The notes under the pieces are model-generated. The model saw nothing but the letters and a program-made list of their open reading frames with translations, did no database searches and was not told where the DNA came from. This document shows, piece by piece, positions 24,972 to 33,372 of a stretch of DNA of 41,113 nt (within the stretch, counting starts at the first letter, position 1; each line of letters opens with the position of its first letter). The stretch covers positions 1 through 41,113 of the forward strand of contig JASGFC010000015.1 in assembly GCA_047605865.1 (NCBI GenBank), in the 5' to 3' direction. A program made the translations under genes and the position numbers. Origin of the DNA: JASGDC01 sp047605865. Lineage in GTDB: Bacteria > Actinomycetota > Actinomycetes > Actinomycetales > Micrococcaceae.

Positions 24972-26963
24972 TTAACTATTAATATTCTGGTTCTTGTTTC
25001 GTTGCCAAATTGTTCTTAAGATACTATTCCAGGCAAGACGTGATTCTTTCCCAGGATCAATAGCGATGTAATCTTCAAGATTAAAGACTTTAACTGCACG
25101 TCTGTCTGTAGTGTATTGTGGCCAAGGAACCCAGCTAGCTTTTTCATTTATTTTTTCTTCAACATGCTCTTGTGCACCAATAAGTCCTTTAACATTTGGA
25201 ATTGAAAGATTTTTTAGTGAAGATTTAGCATAACTGAGTGCATCATCAAGCGAAGGCAACGTTAAATCTTCTCTCTTAGGCAATGAAGCTAATGAATCTT
25301 GTATTGATGGTAATGATTCAGGAAAAGTAGGTAGAGAATGCCACAAACTTTTATCAGTATCAGCTTCTTTTTTCTGATCTGATTCTTCACTAGTTCGGGC
25401 AAACCAAGCTATGTTAGTGACAGAAGATACTAAATTTTCTCCTAGACTTGTCATGAAATCTGGTTGTTTAAGATTCAAAGTTTCAGAATCTGACTGCCTT
25501 TTGACTCTATTGTAGGATTCATCAGCTTTAATAACATCTGATTCTGCCTTTTCAATTGCTTCAGTAGGATTTGGGTTACCTGTTTTAACAAATCTTAACC
25601 AGGTGTCTTGCATTTTTTGCCCCATGTATTCAATAGAGGCTCTTGTAGATAAAGAATTAATGATTTTGGCATGGTTTGAGTGCCAGCTATGAAAAATATA
25701 AGGGATTTCAGAGGTATGCGCTGCTCCAAAACCAGTTAGTTTCAGAAATGGAGAAGCATACTGAAACTCATAAACCCAGCTTGGCCTAGTCAATGAATAA
25801 TTTTCTGCAAACCAAAAAGTAGGCATAGTAAAAGCCCAATCAGTAGCAAGATCAAAGAGTGCTTCTTTTTTTGGATAGCCCTTATATGTAGAAGTAATGT
25901 TGTCTTTATAAAGAGGTCCAATCCTGTCAAAGAGTTGATTCTGAAGTTTTTCTTTTACCGGCAATAGTGGTGGCTTACCAAAGCCGAAAACACTAGATTC
26001 ATCAGAGTTAGTACCAATCATTAAAGGTACATTTTTGCTTACTTGTGCATCTAAAACTGCTCTAATAGGATGTACAGGTAAAAAAGAATCAATAACACAA
26101 GCAAAAACAAAAGACCCAGGCTCAGCAACAAGATTTTTTTCACAAACGTAGTGACTTGCATTAACAATATTTTCTGCTGGGATAGCTTTGAGCTCTTCCA
26201 TTTCTTCAGGTTCAAGTCCAAGCATATAAAGTGTATCGAGAGCATATCTTTTAGCTCGTTGTTGCAGATTGATAGCATTAACACATGGGCTTTCAGCTAT
26301 CGCACGATGGAACAAACCATCTGCTACTGGAGTGGCTAGTAAGGATGTTACTGAGGCTCCGCCTGCTGATTCACCAAAAATGGTGATATTATCAGGATCA
26401 CCGCCAAAAGCAGCAATATTTGCTTTAATCCACTGAAGAGCAGCAACTTGGTCTTTGAGTCCAAGATTATTATCAAAACCCTCAATCCCTTGTTCTTCGG
26501 CAAGAATTCCGAAATGCAAATATCCAAAAGCACTCATTCGATAATTAAAATTAACAAGAACGACATCGCCATTCTTTGCTAAAGAGTATCCATCAAAAAG
26601 AGTATCTGAACTTGATCCTGTTGCATATGCTCCACCATGAATCCATACCATAACTGGCCTCTTTTTATCATCAGCTGCTGGAGACCAAATGTTAACAAAT
26701 AAGCAATCTTCGTTGGATGCCTCTATATATTCAGATTCGGAGTTAAAGATACTTTTCTTTTGCGGAGAGATAGTACCAAAATTAATGGCTTGGAAAACTC
26801 CTTCGTATTGCTGGGGAGCTTGTGGGTTTTGAAATCTTAAATTAGCAATAGGAGGGGTTGCGTAACGTATTCCCTTCCATACACCAATACCTTTATACTC
26901 TTGACCTTGGACAAGCCCTTCGCTAGTTTGTACACGGTATTTTTTAAGATTACTAATATCCAT
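24972..26963 (-). CDS. Type B carboxylesterase with a long insertion
   Basis: A 663-residue alpha/beta-hydrolase of the carboxylesterase type B family. The catalytic triad is visible: S199 in FGESAGGAS, E322 in TNSDESS and H416 in GFGAAHTSE; the oxyanion loop is IHGGAYATG. Family proteins are normally near 500 residues. The extra length is a low-complexity Ser/Glu/Leu/Pro-rich stretch at about residues 467-611, inserted between TGNPNP and WPQYTTDRRAV, which are adjacent in ordinary members. No signal peptide is seen. Its ATG overlaps the sufT stop (TAATG), so it is coupled to the suf operon although no role in Fe-S assembly is known. Substrate unknown. Confidence 0.88.
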   Translation of the reverse strand: MDISNLKKYRVQTSEGLVQGQEYKGIGVWKGIRYATPPIANLRFQNPQAPQQYEGVFQAINFGTISPQKKSIFNSESEYIEASNEDCLFVNIWSPAADDKKRPVMVWIHGGAYATGSSSDTLFDGYSLAKNGDVVLVNFNYRMSAFGYLHFGILAEEQGIEGFDNNLGLKDQVAALQWIKANIAAFGGDPDNITIFGESAGGASVTSLLATPVADGLFHRAIAESPCVNAINLQQRAKRYALDTLYMLGLEPEEMEELKAIPAENIVNASHYVCEKNLVAEPGSFVFACVIDSFLPVHPIRAVLDAQVSKNVPLMIGTNSDESSVFGFGKPPLLPVKEKLQNQLFDRIGPLYKDNITSTYKGYPKKEALFDLATDWAFTMPTFWFAENYSLTRPSWVYEFQYASPFLKLTGFGAAHTSEIPYIFHSWHSNHAKIINSLSTRASIEYMGQKMQDTWLRFVKTGNPNPTEAIEKAESDVIKADESYNRVKRQSDSETLNLKQPDFMTSLGENLVSSVTNIAWFARTSEESDQKKEADTDKSLWHSLPTFPESLPSIQDSLASLPKREDLTLPSLDDALSYAKSSLKNLSIPNVKGLIGAQEHVEEKINEKASWVPWPQYTTDRRAVKVFNLEDYIAIDPGKESRLAWNSILRTIWQRNKNQNINS

Positions 26964-27358
26964 TACAGGTTGAAACCAAGGGCTCTCATTTGTTCTCGCC
27001 CATCATCTGTAATACGCTCAGGACCCCATGGTGGCATCCATACCCAGTTCAGACGCCAATCGTCAACGATGGGATCAAGGACTTGAGAAATTTGCTCTTC
27101 AATAACATCTGTTAAAGGACACGCTGCTGTGGTGAGTGTCATATCAATAAGGACGGCATCATCATCTGCGTACCCGACTCCATACAACAAACCCAGATCC
27201 ACAACATTAACACCAAGTTCAGGGTCAATGACCTCTTTTAAAGCTTCTTCAATATCTTCAACAGGAGTTAAATTATCTCTTTTTTCAGGGGTATAGTTTT
27301 CTTCGGTAATTTTACCTTTTTCAAAAGAAACTTTACCCTTTGAATCTTTAGTCGACAT
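26963..27358 (-). CDS. sufT: MIP18/DUF59 iron-sulphur assembly factor SufT
   Basis: A DUF59 (MIP18-like) protein that assists Fe-S cluster maturation. Taking the ATG of MSTKDSKGK gives 131 residues, overlapping sufC by 11 nt, with an AAGGA ribosome binding site upstream. Landmarks are DIEEALKEVIDPELGVNVVDLGL, MTLTTAACPLTDVIEEQI with the conserved Cys, and WMPPWGPERI near the end. The frame is open much further upstream, inside sufC, but those residues are a sufC shadow. It is the last recognisable suf gene. Confidence 0.93.
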   Translation of the reverse strand: MSTKDSKGKVSFEKGKITEENYTPEKRDNLTPVEDIEEALKEVIDPELGVNVVDLGLLYGVGYADDDAVLIDMTLTTAACPLTDVIEEQISQVLDPIVDDWRLNWVWMPPWGPERITDDGREQMRALGFNL

Positions 27359-28097
27359 AACGATCATATCCTTCTTCTTCAAGGCGATCAGCAAGTTCAG
27401 GGCCGCCTTGCTCCGCAATCTTTCCATCAACGAATACATGCACGAAATCAGGTTTAATATAGCGAAGAATACGGGTGTAGTGGGTAATGAGCATAACTCC
27501 CATATCGTTTTCTTCATGAACGCGATTTACACCTTCAGAAACAACTTTCAAGGCGTCTACGTCAAGACCTGAATCTGTCTCATCTAGTACAGCGAATTTA
27601 GGCTTAAGCAGTTCCATTTGCAGAATTTCGTGACGCTTTTTCTCTCCTCCAGAAAATCCCTCATTGACGTTTCGTTCTGAGAATTGTGGATCCATTTTGA
27701 GTTTATTCATTGCATCTTTAACGTCTTTGCTCCAAGTACGAATTTTGGGTGCCTGGCCATCAACAGCAGTTTTTGCTGTACGTAAGAAGTTGGTCACAGT
27801 TACACCAGGAACTTCAACTGGATACTGCATAGCTAAAAAAAGACCTGCACGTGCGCGTTCATCGACTGTCATGTCTAGAACATCTTGACCATCAAGAGTT
27901 ACTGACCCTTTGGTGATATCGTAGCGTGGATGACCTGCAATTGAATATGCAAGTGTTGACTTACCTGAACCGTTTGGTCCCATAATGGCATGTACTTCAC
28001 CAGTTTTAATAGTAAGATCAACACCTTTAAGGATTGCTTTTGTCCCTTGGTCAGTAGTAATACTTACATGTAAGTCTTTAATTTCAAGAGTAGACAT
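27348..28097 (-). CDS. sufC: Fe-S cluster assembly ATPase SufC
   Basis: SufC is the ABC-type ATPase of the SufBCD scaffold. From MSTLEIKDLH the protein is 249 residues with Walker A MGPNGSGKST (residues 39-48), the SufC-specific signature FSGGEKKRHEILQ, and Walker B AVLDETDSGLDVDAL. This ATG has a GAAGGA ribosome binding site 4-5 nt upstream; a longer frame beginning 13 codons earlier lacks one and would run close to the Rieske gene stop. Confidence 0.97.
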   Translation of the reverse strand: MSTLEIKDLHVSITTDQGTKAILKGVDLTIKTGEVHAIMGPNGSGKSTLAYSIAGHPRYDITKGSVTLDGQDVLDMTVDERARAGLFLAMQYPVEVPGVTVTNFLRTAKTAVDGQAPKIRTWSKDVKDAMNKLKMDPQFSERNVNEGFSGGEKKRHEILQMELLKPKFAVLDETDSGLDVDALKVVSEGVNRVHEENDMGVMLITHYTRILRYIKPDFVHVFVDGKIAEQGGPELADRLEEEGYDRYVD

Positions 28098-28113
28098 TTT
28101 CCTTCTTCCTTCT

Positions 28114-28449
28114 TTAAGCTTCAAATTCTTTTGCATTCACAATGGCATTAATATCAACGAATACTTCGCCATCTTTTATTTCTGTTTCATAGACTTTAAC
28201 AGCTTCGTATGCTGGTAAGTTCAGTGGCTGTCCTGTTTTAAGATCGAATTGACTTCCATGTCCGATGCATTCAAGTGCGCAACCTTCTACAAAACCTTCT
28301 GATAACGGAATATCGCCATGAGAGCAAACATCGTGTATTGCATAGAAGTTCTGATCTTCCGCATGAACAATAGCAACAGGAGTTCCCTCTATATCAAAGT
28401 GTTGTACTTCCCCTGCTTTTATGTCTGTTGTTGAACAAGCTTTCTCCAT
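28114..28449 (-). CDS. Rieske [2Fe-2S] ferredoxin within the suf operon
   Basis: A 111-residue soluble Rieske-type ferredoxin. The cluster motifs are VCSHGDIP (C42, H44) and ECIGHGSQFD (C61, H64). It resembles ferredoxin subunits of non-haem iron oxygenases, but lies between sufD and sufC with a one-base stop/start overlap to sufD (TAATG), so a redox role in cluster assembly or as a sink for new clusters is more likely. This insertion in the suf order is known in several actinobacterial lineages. Confidence 0.93.
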   Translation of the reverse strand: MEKACSTTDIKAGEVQHFDIEGTPVAIVHAEDQNFYAIHDVCSHGDIPLSEGFVEGCALECIGHGSQFDLKTGQPLNLPAYEAVKVYETEIKDGEVFVDINAIVNAKEFEA

Positions 28450-29606
28450 TAGTTAGCCTCTTCAATATCTACTTCAGGTTCATTACCTAGCTCAATATCA
28501 ACTTTGGCTCTCAAGATTTCTTCTGTCTGTGAATCACCAATTTTTTGAATGATTTCATTTAAGAAACCACGGACTACAAGTCGACGAGCAATTTCTTCTT
28601 CGATACCACGAGATTGAAGGTAGAAAAGGTGTTCATCGTCAAAACGACCTGTTGTGCTGGCATGTCCAGCACCCTCAATAACACCTGTTTCAATTTCAAG
28701 GTTAGGCACTGAATCTGCACGAGCACCATCGGTTAAAATCAAGTTACGATTTAGCTCATAAGTATCTGTGCCTTCTGCTTCTTTGCGAATGAGAACATCT
28801 CCCACCCAAACAGTATGTGCTTCTTTTCCTTGTAAAGCGCCTTTGTACATGACGTTAGATTTACAGTTTTCATCTGCATGATCGATATAACTACGGTGTT
28901 CTTGGTATTGCCCTGCATCAGCAAAATACATACCGTACATGTCAACTTCAGAACCTGGTGCGTTAAGGACTGCAGTAGGTGTTAGGCGTATTAAATCTCC
29001 ACCTAAAGTGATATTAATATGCTTAAAATAAGCATCTCTACCCACTTTTGCTTGTTGTGAAGCAACAAAGACTGCATCGTCATCAAAGTCTTGAAGAGAT
29101 ACTACTGTCAATTGTGCTGAGTCTTCAACAATGATTTCTACATTGCAAGCAACTTCAGCTTTTCCTTTATGGTTAAGAATGACAGTACCTTTAGAGAATT
29201 TACCAGCACGAATAACAATATGTACTGCTTGTGGTTCTCCTAAGAAATCTTCAAGATGCACTATAGCTACTTGATCTAATTCTTTTGATTCTGGAATATC
29301 AATAAAGACAGCTTGTTTAAAAGACTCCCATGCTTTTGCAGAAACTAGATCTTCTGGAGTACCAGCTTGACCAATGAGTTCATTATTTCGATTAATGAGC
29401 TCAACTTTTGCATCACCATCTGCTTGAGGTAATGCAATTGAAGCATTGAGTTGAGTATCTCTTTTATCTAAACCAGCTAAACGGTTCAGCGGAAGAAATT
29501 TCCAATCTTCTTCATTGCCAACAATATCTTTAAAGTCTTTTGAATTATAAGATCTTGTCCTATCAGCTCTGGAAGAATCTGGAACAATGTCGCCAAATGT
29601 TTGCAT
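28449..29606 (-). CDS. sufD: Fe-S cluster assembly protein SufD
   Basis: SufD is the SufB paralogue in the SufBC2D scaffold. The 385-residue protein has a beta-helix core and the C-terminal signature EGAGHASTTGRFDDEHLFYLQSRG (about residues 310-333), with the conserved His (GAGHAS) thought to be needed for cluster assembly. It is flanked by sufB, whose stop overlaps its ATG, and by the Rieske gene. Confidence 0.96.
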   Translation of the reverse strand: MQTFGDIVPDSSRADRTRSYNSKDFKDIVGNEEDWKFLPLNRLAGLDKRDTQLNASIALPQADGDAKVELINRNNELIGQAGTPEDLVSAKAWESFKQAVFIDIPESKELDQVAIVHLEDFLGEPQAVHIVIRAGKFSKGTVILNHKGKAEVACNVEIIVEDSAQLTVVSLQDFDDDAVFVASQQAKVGRDAYFKHINITLGGDLIRLTPTAVLNAPGSEVDMYGMYFADAGQYQEHRSYIDHADENCKSNVMYKGALQGKEAHTVWVGDVLIRKEAEGTDTYELNRNLILTDGARADSVPNLEIETGVIEGAGHASTTGRFDDEHLFYLQSRGIEEEIARRLVVRGFLNEIIQKIGDSQTEEILRAKVDIELGNEPEVDIEEAN

Positions 29607-31039
29607 TAACCTACAGCTCCTTCCATTTGAAGTTCAATGAGGCGATTAAGTTCAAGTGCGTATTCCATTGGAAGTTCACGAGAAATTGGTTCAATGAAAC
29701 CACGTACTATCATGGCCATAGCTTCATCTTCTTCGATACCTCGCGCTTGCAAATAGAAGAGTTGATCTTCGGAGACGCGAGATACTGTTGCCTCATGACC
29801 CATGGTGACATCATCTTCACGGATATCAACATAGGGATAAGTATCAGATCTAGAAATTTGATCTACAAGGAGGGCATCACAACGAACAGTATTTGCAGAG
29901 TGTTCTGCGCCTTCTTGTACTTGAACAAGACCACGATAAGATGCCCTACCGCCGTTTCTTGCTACTGACTTAGAAATAATTGAAGAACTGGTGTATGGGG
30001 CAGTATGTACCATTTTCGAACCAGTATCTTGATGTTGACCTTCTCCAGCAAAGGCAATAGAAAGAGTTTCTCCTTTAGCATGAGGTCCTGTTAAATAGAC
30101 AGCAGGATATTTCATGGTTACTTTAGAGCCGATGTTGCCATCAATCCATTCCATTGTTGCGCCTTCTTCTGCAATGGCACGTTTGGTCACAAGGTTATAT
30201 ACGTTATTTGACCAGTTCTGGATGGTGGTATAGCGTACTCGAGCATTTTTCTTCACGATAATCTCAACCACTGCTGAATGTAGTGAATCTGATTTATAAA
30301 TTGGAGCAGTACAACCTTCAATATAGTGAACATAAGAGTCTTCATCAGCAATAATCAAAGTGCGTTCAAACTGACCCATGTTTTCTGTATTAATACGGAA
30401 ATAAGCTTGAAGTGGAATCTCTACGTGAACTCCCTTTGGTACGTACACGAATGAACCACCAGACCAAACTGCAGTGTTCAAAGCTGCAAATTTGTTGTCT
30501 CCTGGAGGGATAACAGATCCAAAATATTCTTTAAAAATTTCAGGATGCTCTTTCAAGGCAGTATCTGTATCTAAGAAGATAACTCCTTGTTCTTCAAGGT
30601 CTTCACGAATTTGGTGATAAACAACTTCAGATTCATACTGTGCAGCAACACCAGCTACTAAACGATTACGTTCTGCTTCTGGAATACCAAGTTTCTCATA
30701 GGTATCACGAATTTCTTCAGGAAGTTCTTCCCATGAACCTGCTTGTTGTTCAGTGGAACGGACAAAGTATTTGATGTTATCAAAATCAATAGCTGAAAGA
30801 TCTGCACCCCAGTTAGGCAACGGTTTGCGGTCAAAGTATTTTAAACCTTTTTTACGGATATCTAACATCCATTCAGGTTCTTCTTTTTTTGAAGAAATGT
30901 CTTCCACAACAGCCTCTGAAAGGCCACGTTTTGCCTTAGTACCAGCAGGATCTTCATCATGCCAGCCATATTCGTAATTCCCAATACCTTCAAGTTCAGG
31001 GTTTAACTCCAAAATATCTGGGGCTTTATTTTCGCTCAT
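29606..31039 (-). CDS. sufB: Fe-S cluster assembly protein SufB
   Basis: SufB is the scaffold subunit on which the nascent Fe-S cluster forms. The 477-residue protein has GWHDEDPAGTKAKRGLSE near the N-terminus, the PPGDNKFAALNTAVWSGGSF stretch, CTAP with a conserved Cys, and the C-terminal DDVTMGHEATVSRVSEDQLF signature. No intein is present, in contrast to mycobacterial SufB. It follows sufR by 39 bp. Confidence 0.97.
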   Translation of the reverse strand: MSENKAPDILELNPELEGIGNYEYGWHDEDPAGTKAKRGLSEAVVEDISSKKEEPEWMLDIRKKGLKYFDRKPLPNWGADLSAIDFDNIKYFVRSTEQQAGSWEELPEEIRDTYEKLGIPEAERNRLVAGVAAQYESEVVYHQIREDLEEQGVIFLDTDTALKEHPEIFKEYFGSVIPPGDNKFAALNTAVWSGGSFVYVPKGVHVEIPLQAYFRINTENMGQFERTLIIADEDSYVHYIEGCTAPIYKSDSLHSAVVEIIVKKNARVRYTTIQNWSNNVYNLVTKRAIAEEGATMEWIDGNIGSKVTMKYPAVYLTGPHAKGETLSIAFAGEGQHQDTGSKMVHTAPYTSSSIISKSVARNGGRASYRGLVQVQEGAEHSANTVRCDALLVDQISRSDTYPYVDIREDDVTMGHEATVSRVSEDQLFYLQARGIEEDEAMAMIVRGFIEPISRELPMEYALELNRLIELQMEGAVG

Positions 31040-31077
31040 GATGTCCTTCCATTGTAGACAACGTTATTTTCAAATCT

Positions 31078-31734
31078 TTATTCCACTCTATCAAGAGGAA
31101 TGTGTGTAGTACATACGTGAGAGCCAGTAGCCATGGTACCGAGTTGACGTACATCCACTCCTAATACTTCTGCAAAGACATCTTTTTCTGCTGTACAAAA
31201 TTCTGGATAATCTGATGCTAAACCCAAGATAGGACAATGTGTCTGGCATAGTTGTAAAGCATGATGTCCATAAATATTACGTTCTGCTGTAGTTGCTGCA
31301 TAATCTAAATCTGTTAAAACTTTTCTTAAAACTTCTGCCCGTTCTTCAAGAGTATCTTTGGGTTTGGAGCTTGCTTCATAAGCTTGTTTGATTTCAGCTG
31401 CTCGTTCATGAGCTAAATCTTCAATAGCAGTGTCACCACTTAAAGCCTGAAGTTTTTTTAACGCAATTTTTGAAATTTCAAGATAATCATTACCGGCAGT
31501 ATCTTGAGCTTTTGCAGTGAGTACATAACGCCTTGCAGGTCTACCAGCATGACCAGCAGGAGAAATCATTTTGACTTCTATATCACCTTGCTCTTCATAA
31601 TAATCAAGGTGTCTACGTACAGCTGCTGTGGTTAGGTGTAATTTCTTAGCAATCTGAGCTGCAGAGCACGGACTCTCATGGAAAAGCGTTTCAAATACTT
31701 TTTCCCTTGTTCGTTGATCTGTAGCAGAATACAT
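31078..31734 (-). CDS. sufR: SufR-type iron-sulphur winged-helix regulator
   Basis: A 218-residue transcriptional regulator with an N-terminal winged helix-turn-helix (residues about 8-60; SAAQIAKKLHLTTAAVRRHL) and a C-terminal cysteine set: C163, C167, C180 and C208 (CQTHC ... EFC ... SHVC). This matches actinobacterial SufR, a repressor of the suf operon that releases DNA when its Fe-S cluster is lost. It heads the suf operon it should control. On the minus strand TAAAAT lies 7 nt before its ATG, so the transcript may be leaderless. Its operator should be in the 124-bp gap before hipB; I could not define it. Confidence 0.9.
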   Translation of the reverse strand: MYSATDQRTREKVFETLFHESPCSAAQIAKKLHLTTAAVRRHLDYYEEQGDIEVKMISPAGHAGRPARRYVLTAKAQDTAGNDYLEISKIALKKLQALSGDTAIEDLAHERAAEIKQAYEASSKPKDTLEERAEVLRKVLTDLDYAATTAERNIYGHHALQLCQTHCPILGLASDYPEFCTAEKDVFAEVLGVDVRQLGTMATGSHVCTTHIPLDRVE

Positions 31735-31797
31735 AATACTTATTTTACCTAATTATATAAGGAATAGATACAGTAGAAACATTTAGCAAAATTTATT

Positions 31798-31839
31798 TTT
31801 AATGATTGTTATAATAGTCATTAAATCTAATTATGACTA
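31798..31839 (+). promoter_or_regulatory. Palindromic operator region of hipBA
   Basis: Three alternating half-sites form two overlapping inverted repeats: TTTAATGA (31798-31805) with TCATTAAA (31818-31825), and TAGTCAT (31815-31821) with ATGACTA (31833-31839). A -10-like TATAAT (31810-31815) lies in the spacer of the first palindrome, so a bound dimer would cover the promoter. The hipB ATG is 19 nt after the last half-site. This is what an autoregulated antitoxin operator would look like; the sequence differs from the E. coli HipB consensus. The remaining gap 31735-31797 also carries the sufR promoter. Confidence 0.65.
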
Positions 31840-31858
31840 AGATAGCGAGCATTATATT

Positions 31859-32155
31859 ATGGCTAGGAAAGTAAGTTATAAAATTAACAACGCTGCAAAA
31901 AATATTGGAGTGCAACTGCAGTCATGGCGAAAACTATCAAATCTTACTGCTCAGCAAGTAGCTGATAAAGCTGGAATATCCAGAACTACTCTGCAGAAGA
32001 TAGAACATGGAGACCCTAGTGTTAGCTTTTTAGCTATTTTAAGCACTGCACGAGTTTTAGGTGTTCTTGATAAACTTATTGAAGCTACAGATCCTTATAA
32101 AACCCCTCTCGGAATTGCTAAGTCCGAGTTATTACTGAAAAAGAGGATCAGATGA
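31859..32155 (+). CDS. hipB: HipB-like XRE antitoxin/repressor
   Basis: A 98-residue DNA-binding protein with an XRE helix-turn-helix (residues about 15-70; LTAQQVADKAGISRTTLQKIEHG). Its stop overlaps the hipA ATG (ATGA), the classical antitoxin-toxin pairing. By analogy with HipB it would bind the palindromes just upstream and bind HipA to block its kinase activity. No clear Shine-Dalgarno sequence precedes its ATG. The C-terminal 25 residues (after YKTPLG) may be a flexible tail. Confidence 0.88.
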   Translation: MARKVSYKINNAAKNIGVQLQSWRKLSNLTAQQVADKAGISRTTLQKIEHGDPSVSFLAILSTARVLGVLDKLIEATDPYKTPLGIAKSELLLKKRIR

Positions 32156-33372
32156 TAGATAAGATTTATAGCTATCAAAGCATTAATAATGAGAATCTAC
32201 TCATTGGAACAAATTACTGTCATTTTAGAAATGGAAAACTAAGTAGTACTTTCACCTATAATTTTGACTTCCTCAAAGACTCTCATTTTTACCACATTGA
32301 TCCTGAACTTTCATTTATAAAATCTCAAGGTCAACACGTGGAGAACCTGCCACGATGTTTTATGGATTCTGCTCCAGATAGGTGGGGACGCAATCTGATT
32401 ATCAAAAGAAAACAAGCAGAAACTGGACGAATTCCTACTTTAGATGATCGTGATTTTCTTCTTGGCGTCAGTGATGAAACACGTCAAGGAGCTCTCAGAT
32501 TCTCCTTAGAAGAAAATGGTGAATTTCAACATCCTGAGACTCACGTTCCAAAACTTCTTGAGCTACCAAAATTAATGCATGCAGCTCAACAAGTGAGTAA
32601 ACAAGGTGTCGAAGCACATGAAGCTATTAAAGAATTGTTAGATGCCGGAAGTGGTTCTCTTGGAGGTGCACGTCCTAAAGCATCTGTCTATGATGGCAAC
32701 AAACTCATGCTGGCGAAGTTTCCACATCATCACGATGAATGGAACATGATGGCATGGGAACAAACTGCACTCGATCTGGCGAAAATTGCAAGGATAAAAG
32801 TTCCTCACTCAAAGCTAGTCACTATTGAAAATCAATCTGTGTTATTGCTTGAGCGCTTTGATCGAAAGTCTACTGAACGCATTGGCTATATGAGTGCAAT
32901 GACAATGCTAGAAGCCAATGATGGTGACAGCAAAGACTATCTTGAGCTAGCAGATGAAATGCCTGTCTATATGGAAGACACAAAACAAAATCTACAAGAA
33001 TTGTTGCGTAGAATTATCTTTTCCATAGCAATTAACAATACTGATGACCATTTACGAAATCATGGTTTCTTGCGCACGAAAAAAGCATGGGAACTTAGTC
33101 CAATCTTTGACATTAACCCAAACCCTAGCACTGAAGCGCATCGTGCTACTACTATTGCTGGGGCTAGTACAGCTAGTGATGAATTCAAAGCTTTGAGAGA
33201 AAATATTGCCATGTTTGATGTTTCTAGTGCATTATTCAAAGAAATCGTGCACGATATCCACAGTGCTGTTAGCCAATGGGAAAAAGTAGCTAAGAAAAAT
33301 GGCATCAAAGATAAAGAAATCAAGACCTTTGAACCAATGTTTACCCAACGGCTTGTATTATTAAAAGAGTGA
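32152..33372 (+). CDS. hipA: HipA-family serine/threonine kinase toxin
   Basis: A 406-residue HipA-type kinase. E. coli HipA phosphorylates glutamyl-tRNA synthetase and induces persistence; other HipA proteins have different targets. Visible parts are the N-terminal HipA domain (residues 1-120, with the conserved MDSAPDRWGRNLI), a glycine-rich loop GSGSLGGARPKAS (166-178), the catalytic segment NNTDDHLRNHGF (295-306, catalytic Asp at 298/299), and the metal-binding Asp in SPIFDINPNP (D320). All catalytic elements look intact. Its stop overlaps the GTG start of the ABC ATPase gene by 4 bp, an unusual join between a toxin and a housekeeping operon. Confidence 0.93.
   Translation: MIDKIYSYQSINNENLLIGTNYCHFRNGKLSSTFTYNFDFLKDSHFYHIDPELSFIKSQGQHVENLPRCFMDSAPDRWGRNLIIKRKQAETGRIPTLDDRDFLLGVSDETRQGALRFSLEENGEFQHPETHVPKLLELPKLMHAAQQVSKQGVEAHEAIKELLDAGSGSLGGARPKASVYDGNKLMLAKFPHHHDEWNMMAWEQTALDLAKIARIKVPHSKLVTIENQSVLLLERFDRKSTERIGYMSAMTMLEANDGDSKDYLELADEMPVYMEDTKQNLQELLRRIIFSIAINNTDDHLRNHGFLRTKKAWELSPIFDINPNPSTEAHRATTIAGASTASDEFKALRENIAMFDVSSALFKEIVHDIHSAVSQWEKVAKKNGIKDKEIKTFEPMFTQRLVLLKE

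Noticed and set aside
27359..27517. N-terminal extension of SufT inside sufC
   Set aside because: The 53 extra residues are an out-of-frame reading of the sufC 3' end; an internal ATG with an upstream AAGGA gives the family length.
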